DNA from: Arthrobacter sp. ISL-28
GTDB taxonomy: Bacteria > Actinomycetota > Actinomycetes > Actinomycetales > Micrococcaceae
NCBI RefSeq assembly: GCF_018613875.1
Contig: NZ_JAGGPJ010000037.1
Coordinates: 1-50,241 of the forward strand
DNA length: 50,241 nucleotides
Reading direction: 5' to 3'
In this document: positions 8,622 to 17,004 of the stretch, in pieces
Layout of the letters: each line of letters begins with the position of its first letter
Numbering within the stretch: the first letter of the stretch is position 1
Translations under genes and position numbers: made by a program
The notes under the pieces: generated by a model
Seen by the model: the letters and a program-made list of their open reading frames with translations, nothing else
Database searches by the model: none
Told to the model about the DNA's origin: nothing

Positions 8622-8703
8622 GTCCCTATCCTAGTCGTCGCATGGGAGCGCCAGCGGCGGGGAGGCGGCGGCGGGAGGCGGCGGCAGCAGGCGGGCATGC
8701 ACA

Positions 8704-8729
8704 AAGGGCCGCCCCGCGGGACGGCCCTT
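8704..8729 (-). terminator. Rho-independent terminator of the first tRNA-Ala
   Basis: AAGGGCCG and CGGCCCTT form an 8-base stem just downstream of the tRNA on the minus strand, followed by a short TTTG. Confidence 0.7.
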
Positions 8730-8744
8730 CGTTTGCGTTGTTCG

Positions 8745-8820
8745 TGGTGGAGCTGAGGGGACTCGAACCCCTGACCCCCTGCATGCCATGCAGGTGCGCT
8801 ACCAGCTGCGCCACAGCCCC
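8745..8820 (-). tRNA. tRNA-Ala (GGC anticodon)
   Basis: The acceptor stem GGGGCTG pairs with CAGCTCC, with one G-U pair, and CCA is encoded. The anticodon stem CCTGC/GCAGG encloses the loop ATGGCAT, giving anticodon GGC (alanine GCC/GCU codons). The T-arm GGTTCGAGTCC is standard. The sequence is identical to the copy at 9651-9726. Confidence 0.97.
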
Positions 8821-9103
8821 GAACTCGTTCCTGCCGGTCTTTGTGTTTCCCGGAAGCAACCTGAATAGCGTAATGCACAATCCTCCCGGAAGCGAATCGG
8901 ACGGCGCGAGGGCCTTCTCGTGGTTGTGGTTCCGGTGATGTCCGCAGGGATCCGCGCTACGTGGATTTCTGAACGACCGGCGTGGAGGCATTCTTGATCC
9001 GAACCTGCGTGAGTCACTCCCGCGGCCTTGAGGTCCTTACCGGAGCATTTCAAGGAGCGGTGCAGCAGCGCCGCGGCACCCTTAGGGATCCCAGGAGACA
9101 CCA

Positions 9104-9511
9104 GTGGCGGACGATCACCAGCTGCCCGTGCTGGACAGCGCCGCGCTGCAGTCAATGGCGGACGAGGCCGGACTCCGGACTGCCCAGACGTTTTTTGACG
9201 AGTACCTGCAGCTGCTGCCTAAGCGCGCGGCCTCGGTGATGCGGGGCCTTGCCGCTGAGGATCCCGCATCGGCCCTCGAAGCGCTCGTGAGCCTGAGAGT
9301 CACATCCGCCATTGCGGGAGCCCTGAGACTCGAAGGATACTGCCGGAAGGTCGAACAGGCGCTGAGGCGCGGACACAAGCCGGACCCGGCCGCTGTGAAA
9401 GCCGTACTGTTCGCGAACATCCGGCTGCTCGTTCGGGAGGCCGCACGGCAGGGCCATCTGCCCGCCCAGCAACCGAACGGTCCTGCATCCGGCGAAGGGA
9501 CGCCCGGCTGA
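9104..9511 (+). CDS. HPt-like protein lacking the phospho-acceptor histidine
   Basis: This 135-residue helical protein resembles histidine phosphotransfer (HPt) domains: VLDSAALQSMADEAG at the start, FFDEYLQLLPKRAASV as the second helix, then a conserved GALRLEGYCRKVEQAL segment. Where HPt domains have HTLKGS, this protein has VSLRVT (residues 62-67), so the phosphorylated His is Val62 and the invariant Gly is Val66. It may therefore be a scaffold or an inhibitor rather than a phosphorelay carrier. The start is GTG at 9104, with AGGAG well placed upstream. No kinase or response regulator adjoins it. It lies alone on the plus strand between two identical tRNA-Ala genes. The HPt assignment is by eye. 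Confidence 0.7.
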   Translation: MADDHQLPVLDSAALQSMADEAGLRTAQTFFDEYLQLLPKRAASVMRGLAAEDPASALEALVSLRVTSAIAGALRLEGYCRKVEQALRRGHKPDPAAVKAVLFANIRLLVREAARQGHLPAQQPNGPASGEGTPG

Positions 9512-9606
9512 TGCCACCGGCTAAGGGCACCATGTTCTCAAGCCCTGACATCCGAGGATTGGGGGCGGACATGGGCTGAGGGAGGCTATGGTTTAGGTGC
9601 CGAACC

Positions 9607-9648
9607 AAAAAAACCGCTAGAACCAGGCCTTGACTGGTTCCAGCGGTT
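9607..9648 (-). terminator. Strong Rho-independent terminator of the second tRNA-Ala
   Basis: A 15-base stem, AACCGCTGGAACCAG with CTGGTTCTAGCGGTT (one mismatch), is followed by a run of seven T on the minus strand, three bases past the tRNA CCA end. Confidence 0.9.
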
Positions 9649-9650
9649 GT

Positions 9651-9726
9651 TGGTGGAGCTGAGGGGACTCGAACCCCTGACCCCCTGCATGCCATGCAGG
9701 TGCGCTACCAGCTGCGCCACAGCCCC
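9651..9726 (-). tRNA. tRNA-Ala (GGC anticodon), second identical copy
   Basis: All 76 bases match the tRNA at 8745-8820, including the encoded CCA and the loop ATGGCAT with anticodon GGC. Identity extends only three bases (GAA) beyond the 5' end, so the gene itself is the duplicated unit. Each copy has its own terminator. Confidence 0.97.
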
Positions 9727-9868
9727 GAAATTTTCGCCGCTCCGGCACCTTCGGCTTCCGCCTCGGGGCCCGTCCTTCTGTCCGGATCTCTCCGAAGCAA
9801 CTCAAATATCTTAGAACAGCGATTCCGAAAATTCCAAATCGGGCATATTCGACACTGTCCGGCTCCGT

Positions 9869-10270
9869 CTACTCCGATTCTGAGGTCGCGGGCGCCTTGG
9901 CAGAGGTGTCGTCGCCCAGCTGCAGGTCGACCATGGGGCAGTCTTTCCAAAGCCGCTCGAGGGCATAGAAGACGCGGTCCTCCTCGTGCTGGACATGGAT
10001 CACAACATCGGAGTAGTCCAGCAGGACCCAGCGGCCGGCCGAGCGGCCTTCACGGCGCACGGGACGGAGGTCCTGCTTGATGAGCTCCTCTTCAATGCCG
10101 TCCACGATGGCGTTGACCTGGCGTTCGCTGGGGGCGGAGGCAATCAGGAAAACGTCCGCCAGCGCCAGGCGTTCGCTGACGTCCAGGGCGACGATGTCCT
10201 GGGCAATCTTGTCCGCCGCGGCCCTCGCTGCGTGTCGGGCTGTGGCGATGGATGAATCAGATGCAGTCAC
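9869..10270 (-). CDS. rsfS: Ribosomal silencing factor RsfS (Iojap/YbeB)
   Basis: RsfS binds ribosomal protein L14 on the 50S subunit and prevents joining with 30S, lowering translation when nutrients are scarce. The protein has the family core: IVALDVSERLALADVFLIAS, the QVNAIVDGIEE helix, GRSAGRWVLLDYSDVVIHV and FYALERLW. At 133 residues it is a normal length with a short acidic tail. The start is GTG at 10270, with AAGGAG a few bases upstream. It is the last gene of the proA-nadD cluster, and the order nadD then rsfS is shared with Mycobacterium tuberculosis (Rv2421c-Rv2420c), with one extra gene between them here. Confidence 0.95.
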   Translation of the reverse strand: MTASDSSIATARHAARAAADKIAQDIVALDVSERLALADVFLIASAPSERQVNAIVDGIEEELIKQDLRPVRREGRSAGRWVLLDYSDVVIHVQHEEDRVFYALERLWKDCPMVDLQLGDDTSAKAPATSESE

Positions 10271-10328
10271 GGGACTCCTTGAGTGGGGTAAAACGTAGTG
10301 GTGTAAAACCTGATGTGAAGTGCTGACG

Positions 10329-11756
10329 TCAGCCAGAAAGACCGCTGATGATCATGATGATGCCGGTGATCAGAGCGATGGCACCGAGGGCCAGCACCCC
10401 CAACTGGAGGAGCCTGAGCCGGTGCGCCCGGGCAAGGCCGGCGGTGGCGGCATCCAGCGGTTCCAGCCCATAGGCGGATTTCGCTGCCACCGGCGGCAGC
10501 CCTGCCAACTCCTCATTCGTCTCGGTGTCCCAGGCTTTGCCCTCATGGCTGGCTGGTTCGGATGCGGCTCGGGCCGCTGCCTCTGCCCGGGCGATCACCC
10601 GGGCGCGTCCGGACGACGGCGTGCTGCCGCCTGGCCGGGCAGCCTTGGCTGGGCGGGTGCCCCGCGAGGGTATGCGCGGTCCCGGGTTGGTTACCACCGG
10701 AACATAGGAAGTGGCCGGACGCTTCATGACGGGGCGGTCCACACCCGGCACCTGGACAAACTCCAGAGGCGTCACCATGGCAAGGTTGCTGGCTGTGGAG
10801 GGACCGTCCTGCGGCTGCTGCGGGGTGTTCTTTTCGGCCAGTTTCTGTTTGGCCAGGGCCCGCTTGTTGAGTATGGCCGCACGCTCGGCAAGGGCGATCT
10901 GCTGGGCCAGGATCTCAGGGTCCACGGCTTCGGGGTCCGTTGCCGCGATGTGCTCCATCTTGGCGATCTGGTTCTTGGCCTGCTCGGCGATGAGGGCACG
11001 GGCCCCAAGTGCCTGCTCGACGGTCATGCCATGGGGCAGCCCGTCGTCTTCGGACGCCATGGCCGATTTCGGCGCCGTCTGGGGCGGCGCTGGTGCCTCG
11101 GCCGGTGCATGCGGGTGGGCTGGGACGGCGGCCGGCGACTGAGGCTGGGCGGGCGCCTTAGGCTTCGCCGGCGCCTTGGCCGCTGCGTGCGGCTGACCGG
11201 ACGCCTGTGCTTGCGGGTGGCCGGATGCTGGTTGCGCGGGGCCATTGTCTTGGGCAGGAGCGGAAGCCGTGCCGGCCGGCGGGACCACGGGAATGGCTGA
11301 GGTAACGGCCTGTTCCAGCTGCATCAGCCTGAGCTGGCGGCGCGTGGGTGGACCGCCTCCGGACAGCTGGCCTTCCTTTTCCGCCAGCTCCTTGATGGTG
11401 CGGAGCGCAGCACGGTCCCTCGCCCTGATCTGGGACGAGCGTTCGGCTGCTGAGCTGGCCGGAACGGAATCGACAGGCCCGGGCGCTACCCGGCGGATAC
11501 GCCCCGACGCCGTGTCACCGGTGCGTGCAGGCTCTGGCTTGCGGGAATCCGCGGGTAGCTTGGGGGCCGGTTGCTTCGAAACTGGCTGTGTCCTGGCCGG
11601 TGGCTTCGAGGCAGGCTGCTTCGTGGTTGGTTGTTTTGTGGCAGGAGCTACCTCACCGGCACCCGTGGCGCTGGCGTCCCGGGTCTTTTCCTGGGCTTCA
11701 TCTCTGGCCCTCCGTAGTTCACGGCGGCTGCGGATGGGTGGCTGTTCCTGACTCAT
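10329..11756 (-). CDS. Pro/Ala-rich protein with a C-terminal membrane anchor, unknown function
   Basis: This 475-residue protein has a charged N-terminus (RSRRELRRARDEAQEK), then a low-complexity stretch of degenerate repeats of Lys-Gln/Pro-Pro (KQPTTKQPASKPP, VSKQPAPKLP, around residues 40-70). A second Ala/Pro/Gln-rich stretch lies around 180-230, coiled-coil-like charged helices around 245-310, and one hydrophobic segment (LLQLGVLALGAIALITGIIM) at the extreme C-terminus. It is probably a tail-anchored inner-membrane protein with a long disordered cytoplasmic region. I recognise no catalytic domain. It starts 7 bases after the nadD stop, so it is almost certainly cotranscribed with nadD and rsfS. 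Confidence 0.8.
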   Translation of the reverse strand: MSQEQPPIRSRRELRRARDEAQEKTRDASATGAGEVAPATKQPTTKQPASKPPARTQPVSKQPAPKLPADSRKPEPARTGDTASGRIRRVAPGPVDSVPASSAAERSSQIRARDRAALRTIKELAEKEGQLSGGGPPTRRQLRLMQLEQAVTSAIPVVPPAGTASAPAQDNGPAQPASGHPQAQASGQPHAAAKAPAKPKAPAQPQSPAAVPAHPHAPAEAPAPPQTAPKSAMASEDDGLPHGMTVEQALGARALIAEQAKNQIAKMEHIAATDPEAVDPEILAQQIALAERAAILNKRALAKQKLAEKNTPQQPQDGPSTASNLAMVTPLEFVQVPGVDRPVMKRPATSYVPVVTNPGPRIPSRGTRPAKAARPGGSTPSSGRARVIARAEAAARAASEPASHEGKAWDTETNEELAGLPPVAAKSAYGLEPLDAATAGLARAHRLRLLQLGVLALGAIALITGIIMIISGLSG

Positions 11757-11763
11757 CTAAAAC

Positions 11764-12423
11764 TCATTCAGTGCTGGCGGGATTGTCTGTCTCGGTAAGC
11801 GCGGAGCTGGTCTGCTCGCCGGCCGGTGCGGCGTAAAGCCCGTATTTCGCGATGTACTGAACCACGCCGTCCGGCACCAGATACCACACCGGATTGTGCG
11901 CGGCAACGCGCGCACGGCAGTCCGTTGAGGAAATGGCCATGGCCGGGACCGTGAGGAGGCTGACATCTTTGCGGCCCATGCCGTCCAATTCGTGTCCCGG
12001 ACGGGTGACCCCCACGAAGTGGGCCAGGGACCAGAGTTCGTCAATGTCTTTCCACGACAAAATTTGGGCCAGAGCGTCCGCGCCGGTGATAAAGAACAAG
12101 TCAGCGTCCGGCCGCTGGGTCCGCAGGTCGCGGAGGGTGTCGATGGTGTAGGTGGGACCGGGACGGTCCACATCAACCCGGCTGACCGTGAAGCGCGGAT
12201 TCGAGGCCGTGGCAATCACCGTCATGAGATACCGGTGCTCCGGCTCGCTGACCTTCTTACTCGACTTCTGCCACGGCTGGCCGGTCGGGACGAATACGAC
12301 CTCGTCAAGTCCGAATTTGGCGGCTACTTCGCTGGCGGCAACGAGGTGGCCGTGATGGATGGGATCAAATGTCCCACCCATCACGCCCAGCCGCAGCCGG
12401 CGTTGCTGGCCGCCGTGGTGCAA
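11764..12423 (-). CDS. nadD: Nicotinate-nucleotide adenylyltransferase
   Basis: NadD joins nicotinate mononucleotide and ATP to give deamido-NAD, an essential step of NAD synthesis. The nucleotidyltransferase motif GGTFDPIHHGH is near the N-terminus, FVPTGQPWQK follows, and the C-terminal SSTDCRAR matches the ISSTxxR signature. The start is uncertain. The frame runs open to a TTG at 12501, which would overlap the upstream gene by 65 bases. I prefer the TTG at 12423, 13 bases after that gene's stop, giving 219 residues beginning about 12 residues before the GVMGG strand. No candidate has a good ribosome binding site, so translation may be coupled to the preceding gene. Confidence 0.92.
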   Translation of the reverse strand: MHHGGQQRRLRLGVMGGTFDPIHHGHLVAASEVAAKFGLDEVVFVPTGQPWQKSSKKVSEPEHRYLMTVIATASNPRFTVSRVDVDRPGPTYTIDTLRDLRTQRPDADLFFITGADALAQILSWKDIDELWSLAHFVGVTRPGHELDGMGRKDVSLLTVPAMAISSTDCRARVAAHNPVWYLVPDGVVQYIAKYGLYAAPAGEQTSSALTETDNPASTE

Positions 12424-12436
12424 TGCGGCAGAAATC

Positions 12437-12661
12437 TTAGTGGCCCTGGCCGTGATCGTGCTTGTTGGGGTGCTGGCGGTGCGGATCCGCGTGCTCGTCA
12501 ACCGCGGCGTGCCGGTTGCCCAGGTTCGTGTAGGACCACGTGACGAACATCAGCACCAACAGGATGGCGAAAATCCCAATGCCAAAGACCCACGGTTCTG
12601 CCCACAACGGAGCCCGTTCTTCATGATGTGCGGCTGACGCGGCGATCTGCTGGAGCAGCAT
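12437..12661 (-). CDS. Small single-pass membrane protein with a His-rich tail
   Basis: This 74-residue protein has one hydrophobic segment, WVFGIGIFAILLVLMFVTW (about residues 24-42), preceded by a short N-terminus and followed by a His/Asp-rich tail (HAAVDEHADPHRQHPNKHDH). The tail might bind metal ions, but this is inference. GGGGAG lies just upstream of the ATG, a strong binding site, so the gene is probably real. It sits between proA and nadD on the same strand, 13 bases before the preferred nadD start. I do not recognise the family. Confidence 0.72.
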   Translation of the reverse strand: MLLQQIAASAAHHEERAPLWAEPWVFGIGIFAILLVLMFVTWSYTNLGNRHAAVDEHADPHRQHPNKHDHGQGH

Positions 12662-12758
12662 TTTCTCCCCTAGGACTGAAAGGATGACGACGGCGGAAAT
12701 TCCCGCCGTTCCGGACTTCTGTACTATGTTACCGCGTTGCTAGCGGCGGTTCGGCGGG

Positions 12759-14108
12759 CTAGCCGCGGACTTGGCCCTCGCCCTGCACGATCCATTTAGT
12801 GGTCGTGAGTTCGGTGAGGCCCATCGGACCGCGTGCGTGCAGCTTCTGCGTGGAGATGCCAACTTCGGCACCCAAACCCAGCTCCCCGCCGTCGGTAAAG
12901 CGGGTCGAGGCGTTGACGATGACCGCTGCCGAGTCAATTTCCGCGATGAAGCGTTCAGCGTTTGCCAGGTCATTGGTGAGAATGGCCTCGGTGTGCCCCG
13001 ACGTCCAGGTGCGGATGTGCTTCACGGCTTCATCCAGGCTGTCCACCATGGCGACGGCCAGGTCCAGGTCCATGTACTCGGTGGCCCAGTCCTCATCGGT
13101 GGCCGGCACAGACTCGACGGACGCGGGAAGCGCGGCCCGGATCCGGTCATCGGCATGCAGCCGCACGCCGGCCTTGCTGAGGGCCTCAGCCACTGCCGGA
13201 AGTACGGCGGAGCCGGAGTGGACCAGCAGCGTTTCCACCGTGTTGCAGACACTCGGCCGCTGGGTCTTGGCGTTAAGGAGGATCTCCACGGCCATGTCCT
13301 CGCTGGCGGACTCGTCGATGAAGATGTGGACGTTGCCCTCGCCGGTTTCGATGACCGGCACAGAGGAATTGTTCACGACCGTCTGGATCAGTTCACGGCC
13401 GCCCCGGGGAATCAGCACGTCAACACGACCGCGGGCACGCATGAGCACATTGGCACCTTCACGTCCGTACTGGTCAACAGTCTGGACGGCGTCCGCCGGC
13501 AGGCCCACGGACTCGAGGGCCTCGCGCAGTACGCCGATCAGGGCCTCGTTGGTGGCAGCCGCCGCGGTGCCGCCGCGCAGGATCACGGCATTGCCGCTCT
13601 TCAGCGCGAGACCGGCGATATCAACCGTCACGTTGGGGCGTGCTTCGTAGATGGCCGCGACTACGCCCATGGGGACGTTGATCTGGCGCAGACGCAGGCC
13701 GTTCGGCAGGGTCTGGCCGCGGACAACATTGCCGACGGGGTCGGGCAGGCCGGCAAGGTTCTCGAGGGCGCCGGCGAGGGCGTCGATCCGCGCGTCGTTC
13801 AGGGTCAGGCGGTCCAGGAGTGCTGCCGAAGTTCCGTTCGCGCGGCCCGCTTCCACGTCCTTGACGTTGGCGGCAAGAATCTCGGCCTTGCGCTCCTGGA
13901 GGGCGCTTCCGATGGCACGGAGGCCCTGATCCTTCAAGGCGCGGTTGGCGCGGGACATGCTGCGTGCCGCCAGGCGGGAGCGGTCGGCGATCGCGTACAC
14001 GGCCGCTTCGACCTCGGCCGGCGAAGTCTGGGTGTTTTCCGGCATGGAAGGGACCTGCGTAGCGTCGGTGGATGTCTCTGCTGCTTGGTTCATCAGTGCC
14101 TCAGTCAT
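12759..14108 (-). CDS. proA: Glutamate-5-semialdehyde dehydrogenase (gamma-glutamyl phosphate reductase)
   Basis: ProA reduces gamma-glutamyl phosphate with NADPH to glutamate semialdehyde, the second step of proline synthesis. The aldehyde dehydrogenase fold is clear: NVPMGVVAAIYEARPNVT and LKSGNAVILRGG early, the catalytic Cys in RPSVCNTVETLL, and the C-terminal FTDGGELGLGAEVGISTQK. Three Met codons compete for the start. I chose ATG at 14108 because TAGAAT ends exactly 6 bases before it, as in a leaderless promoter; ATG at 14093 with GAGG upstream is the alternative. It directly follows proB, whose product supplies the substrate. Confidence 0.96.
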   Translation of the reverse strand: MTEALMNQAAETSTDATQVPSMPENTQTSPAEVEAAVYAIADRSRLAARSMSRANRALKDQGLRAIGSALQERKAEILAANVKDVEAGRANGTSAALLDRLTLNDARIDALAGALENLAGLPDPVGNVVRGQTLPNGLRLRQINVPMGVVAAIYEARPNVTVDIAGLALKSGNAVILRGGTAAAATNEALIGVLREALESVGLPADAVQTVDQYGREGANVLMRARGRVDVLIPRGGRELIQTVVNNSSVPVIETGEGNVHIFIDESASEDMAVEILLNAKTQRPSVCNTVETLLVHSGSAVLPAVAEALSKAGVRLHADDRIRAALPASVESVPATDEDWATEYMDLDLAVAMVDSLDEAVKHIRTWTSGHTEAILTNDLANAERFIAEIDSAAVIVNASTRFTDGGELGLGAEVGISTQKLHARGPMGLTELTTTKWIVQGEGQVRG

Positions 14109-14114
14109 CATTCA

Positions 14115-14120
14115 ATTCTA
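14115..14120 (-). promoter_or_regulatory. -10 element between proB and proA
   Basis: TAGAAT on the minus strand ends 6 bases before the proA ATG at 14108, which would give proA its own leaderless transcript in addition to read-through from proB. Confidence 0.45.
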
Positions 14121-14134
14121 GGCGAGCCGGCCCG

Positions 14135-15286
14135 TTAGACCAGCACCAGGTCGTCAACGTGAACAACCTCACGGTCAAACCCGCGTCCCAGGGCCTCCCC
14201 CAGCTCCACAGTGGAGCGGCCCAGCATTTGCGGCAACTCGTTGGCTGAGTAGTTGACCAGGCCGCGCGCAATGATCGTGCCGTCGGCCGAGACCATTTCC
14301 ACGGCATCGCCGGATTCAAAAGTGCCTTCGACGGCCGTAATGCCCGCCGGGAGGAGCGAGGTGCGGTTGTCGCGCACAGCCTTGACGGCGCCGTCGTCAA
14401 GAACCAGCCGGCCCTGCACATGCGCGAGGTGGGCGAGCCACATCATGCGGACGGACTTGCGTCCGCTGTTGACCGAGAACCAGGTTCCCACGTCTTCCCC
14501 GGCCAGGGCCGCGGCCGCATTGGCCGTGGACGTCACGAGCGCGGGGATGCCGGAATCTGCAGCCATCGTGGCCGCTTCGACTTTCGTCTGCATGCCACCG
14601 GTTCCCACTCCGGCCTTGCCGGGGCTGCCGATGGTCACCCCCTCGAGGTCCTGTGGACCATCGACCTGCGCGATCCGCTTGGCCCCCTTGGAGGGCGGGC
14701 CGTCATAAAGGGAGTCGACGTCGGAAAGCAGCACCAGCGCATCGGCACGGACCAGGTGGGCCACGAGGGCCGAGAGCCGGTCGTTGTCACCGAAGCGGAT
14801 CTTGTGCGTGGCAACGGTGTCATTTTCATTGACGACCGGCACAACACCAAGGTTCAGCAGACGGTTCAATGCCCGGAACGCATTCTGGTGATGGCTTCGC
14901 CGCATGAGGTCATCGGCCGTCAGCAGCACCTGGCTGACCGTCACGCCGTGCGCGCCGAAGGCCTGGGTGTAGCGGGCCATAAGAAGCCCCTGGCCTACAC
15001 TCGCGGCCGCCTGCTGGGTGGCAAGGTCACGCGGGCGCTTTGTGAGGCCCAGCGGTGCGAGACCAGCCGAGATGGCGCCCGAGGAAACCAGGATAATTTC
15101 GGTGCCCGCGTTGCATTTGGCTGCCAGCGCATCCGAGAGTTCGGTCAGCGCCTCTTCCGAGATTCCGCCTTTGATGCTGGTGAGCGACGACGATCCGACC
15201 TTGACCACGATGCGGCGTGCCCTGGCGAGCAGCCTTCGGTCGTCGGTTCTGGGTTCCTCGATGACTATTGCGGAATTATCGGTCAC
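14135..15286 (-). CDS. proB: Glutamate 5-kinase with C-terminal PUA domain
   Basis: ProB phosphorylates glutamate at the gamma position, the committed and usually proline-inhibited step of proline synthesis. The amino-acid-kinase domain shows VVKVGSSSLTS, LVSSGAISAGL, VPVVNENDTVA and the GTGGMQTKVEAA motif. The last 90 or so residues form a PUA domain (AVEGTFESGDAVEMVSADGTIIARGLVNY in part), the usual long form. I prefer the GTG at 15286, preceded by GAGGAG about 13 bases away. An ATG at 15307 is possible but would overlap the obgE stop and lacks a good site. Its binding site overlaps the end of obgE, so the genes are tightly linked. Confidence 0.95.
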   Translation of the reverse strand: MTDNSAIVIEEPRTDDRRLLARARRIVVKVGSSSLTSIKGGISEEALTELSDALAAKCNAGTEIILVSSGAISAGLAPLGLTKRPRDLATQQAAASVGQGLLMARYTQAFGAHGVTVSQVLLTADDLMRRSHHQNAFRALNRLLNLGVVPVVNENDTVATHKIRFGDNDRLSALVAHLVRADALVLLSDVDSLYDGPPSKGAKRIAQVDGPQDLEGVTIGSPGKAGVGTGGMQTKVEAATMAADSGIPALVTSTANAAAALAGEDVGTWFSVNSGRKSVRMMWLAHLAHVQGRLVLDDGAVKAVRDNRTSLLPAGITAVEGTFESGDAVEMVSADGTIIARGLVNYSANELPQMLGRSTVELGEALGRGFDREVVHVDDLVLV

Positions 15287-15296
15287 GTGTGCGGGT

Positions 15297-16886
15297 TCAC
15301 TCCTCATTATCGCTGTTCAGCCCACTCTCCTTGAGGGGCCGTGCGGCACGGCGCCCACTGACCGACTCCGTCCAGATGCCGGCCTTGCGCTCCGCCTCAA
15401 GCTCGGCACGGGCGGCGGCCTTGGCCTCGCGGCGCTCCACCTGCTCGTCCCGCTTCTGGCCACGGGTAGGCCGGTCTCCGATGTCCGCGAAACGGACGTC
15501 GGTGCCGCGCGGCGACGCCAGCAGTTCGGCGCCTGCCATCATGGTCGGCTCCCAGTCGAACACCACGCCGTCGTCTTCACCGATCACTACGGTGTCGCCG
15601 GGCTTGGCGCCCTGCTTGAACAGCTCGGTTTCGACACCCAGCTTGGCGAGGCGGTCCGCGAGGTAGCCGATGGCTTCCTCGTTGGTGAAGTCGGTCTGCT
15701 TGACCCAGCGCACGGGCTTCTCGCCCAGCACGCGGAACAGCGGTTCCAGGTTCTTTTCCTCGCGGCGGATCTTGAAGCCGGCTTCGTTGACTGCGCGCGG
15801 GCGGAGCACCGGAGCATGCACCTTGGGCGGCGTGGCGGCCACCCTTTCACGGGCGGCCTTGACGATCTCGGCCATGGCAAATCCAAGCTGCCGGAGGCCC
15901 TCATGGCTCGTGGCCGAAACCTCGAACACGCGGTAGCCCCTGGACTCCAGCTCCGGGCGGACGAACTCAGCCATATCCTTGCCATCGGGCAGGTCGACCT
16001 TGTTCAAGGCAACCAGCCGGGGCCGGTGGTTCAGTGGAACAACCTCGCCGTCGTTGCCGGCATAGCTCATGTCAACGGCATACTTTTCGAGCTCGGCTTC
16101 GATGATTGCGAGGTCGGAGAGTGGATCTCTGTCAGATTCCAGCGTACCGCAGTCCAAAACGTGCACCAAAGCTGCACAACGTTCGACGTGTCGCAGGAAA
16201 TTGTGGCCAAGGCCCTTGCCTTCGCTGGCGCCTTCAATGAGTCCGGGCACGTCTGCAATGGTGAACCGCACATCGCCTGCCTGAACCACGCCGAGGTTCG
16301 GGATGAGCGTGGTAAACGGGTAGTCGGCAATTTTGGGCCGTGCGGCGGACATCGCTGCAATCAGGCTGGACTTGCCTGCAGACGGGAATCCGACCAGGGC
16401 AATGTCGGCGATGGACTTCAGTTCCAGCACGATGTCGCGGGACTCGCCCTCGATACCCAGCAGGGCAAAGCCGGGGGCGCGGCGTTTTTGCGAGGAGAGC
16501 GCGGCGTTGCCCAGCCCGCCCTGGCCGCCGGCGGCCGCGATGTATTCGGTGCCCTCACCCACGAGGTCTGCGAGGACTTTGCCGTCCTTCGTCTTGACGA
16601 CAGTGCCGTCCGGGACGGGCAGGATCAGCGTTTCGCCGTTCTTGCCGCCGCGCCAGTCACCCATGCCCGGGCCGCCGTTGGTCGCGTGCCGGTGCGGGGC
16701 GTGGTGGTAGTCCAGCAGCGTCGTGGTCTGGGAGTCCACCCGGAGGATGACGTCGCCGCCGTCGCCGCCGTTGCCGCCGTCGGGTCCGCCCAGGGGCTTG
16801 AACTTCTCACGGTGGACGGAGACACAGCCGTGGCCGCCGGTACCGCCGGATACGTGCAGTACTACCCGGTCTACAAAGCTCGCCAC
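15297..16886 (-). CDS. obgE: GTPase Obg/CgtA
   Basis: Obg is an essential ribosome-associated GTPase that acts in 50S assembly and stress signalling. The glycine-rich Obg fold at the N-terminus (VSGGTGGHGCVSVHREKF, GGPDGGNGGDGG) is followed by the G domain: P-loop GFPSAGKSS, switch region DYPFTTL, DVPGLIEG, NKVD and SAT. After it comes the C-terminal OCT domain typical of Gram-positive bacteria, then a charged tail. The protein is 529 residues from the GTG at 16886, which has AGGAG upstream; earlier in-frame codons lack a site. It follows rplU and rpmA, the classical L21-L27-Obg order, but a terminator-like hairpin lies between rpmA and obgE. Confidence 0.96.
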   Translation of the reverse strand: MASFVDRVVLHVSGGTGGHGCVSVHREKFKPLGGPDGGNGGDGGDVILRVDSQTTTLLDYHHAPHRHATNGGPGMGDWRGGKNGETLILPVPDGTVVKTKDGKVLADLVGEGTEYIAAAGGQGGLGNAALSSQKRRAPGFALLGIEGESRDIVLELKSIADIALVGFPSAGKSSLIAAMSAARPKIADYPFTTLIPNLGVVQAGDVRFTIADVPGLIEGASEGKGLGHNFLRHVERCAALVHVLDCGTLESDRDPLSDLAIIEAELEKYAVDMSYAGNDGEVVPLNHRPRLVALNKVDLPDGKDMAEFVRPELESRGYRVFEVSATSHEGLRQLGFAMAEIVKAARERVAATPPKVHAPVLRPRAVNEAGFKIRREEKNLEPLFRVLGEKPVRWVKQTDFTNEEAIGYLADRLAKLGVETELFKQGAKPGDTVVIGEDDGVVFDWEPTMMAGAELLASPRGTDVRFADIGDRPTRGQKRDEQVERREAKAAARAELEAERKAGIWTESVSGRRAARPLKESGLNSDNEE

Positions 16887-16949
16887 GGTGAATCTCCTCT
16901 GTTGCTTAATCCGGCCGTATTGAACGTCCAAATTGATTGTAATGCGGTT

Positions 16950-16987
16950 AAAAGAACAGTGGAGCGGGCCATCATGGCCCGCTCCAC
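16950..16987 (-). terminator. Terminator between rpmA and obgE
   Basis: A perfect 12-base stem GTGGAGCGGGCC with GGCCCGCTCCAC around a 5-base loop, followed by TGTTCTTTT on the minus strand. It probably attenuates or ends the rplU-rpmA transcript so that ribosomal protein mRNA exceeds obgE mRNA. Confidence 0.8.
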
Positions 16988-17004
16988 CGGTTCAGATTTG
17001 GTTG

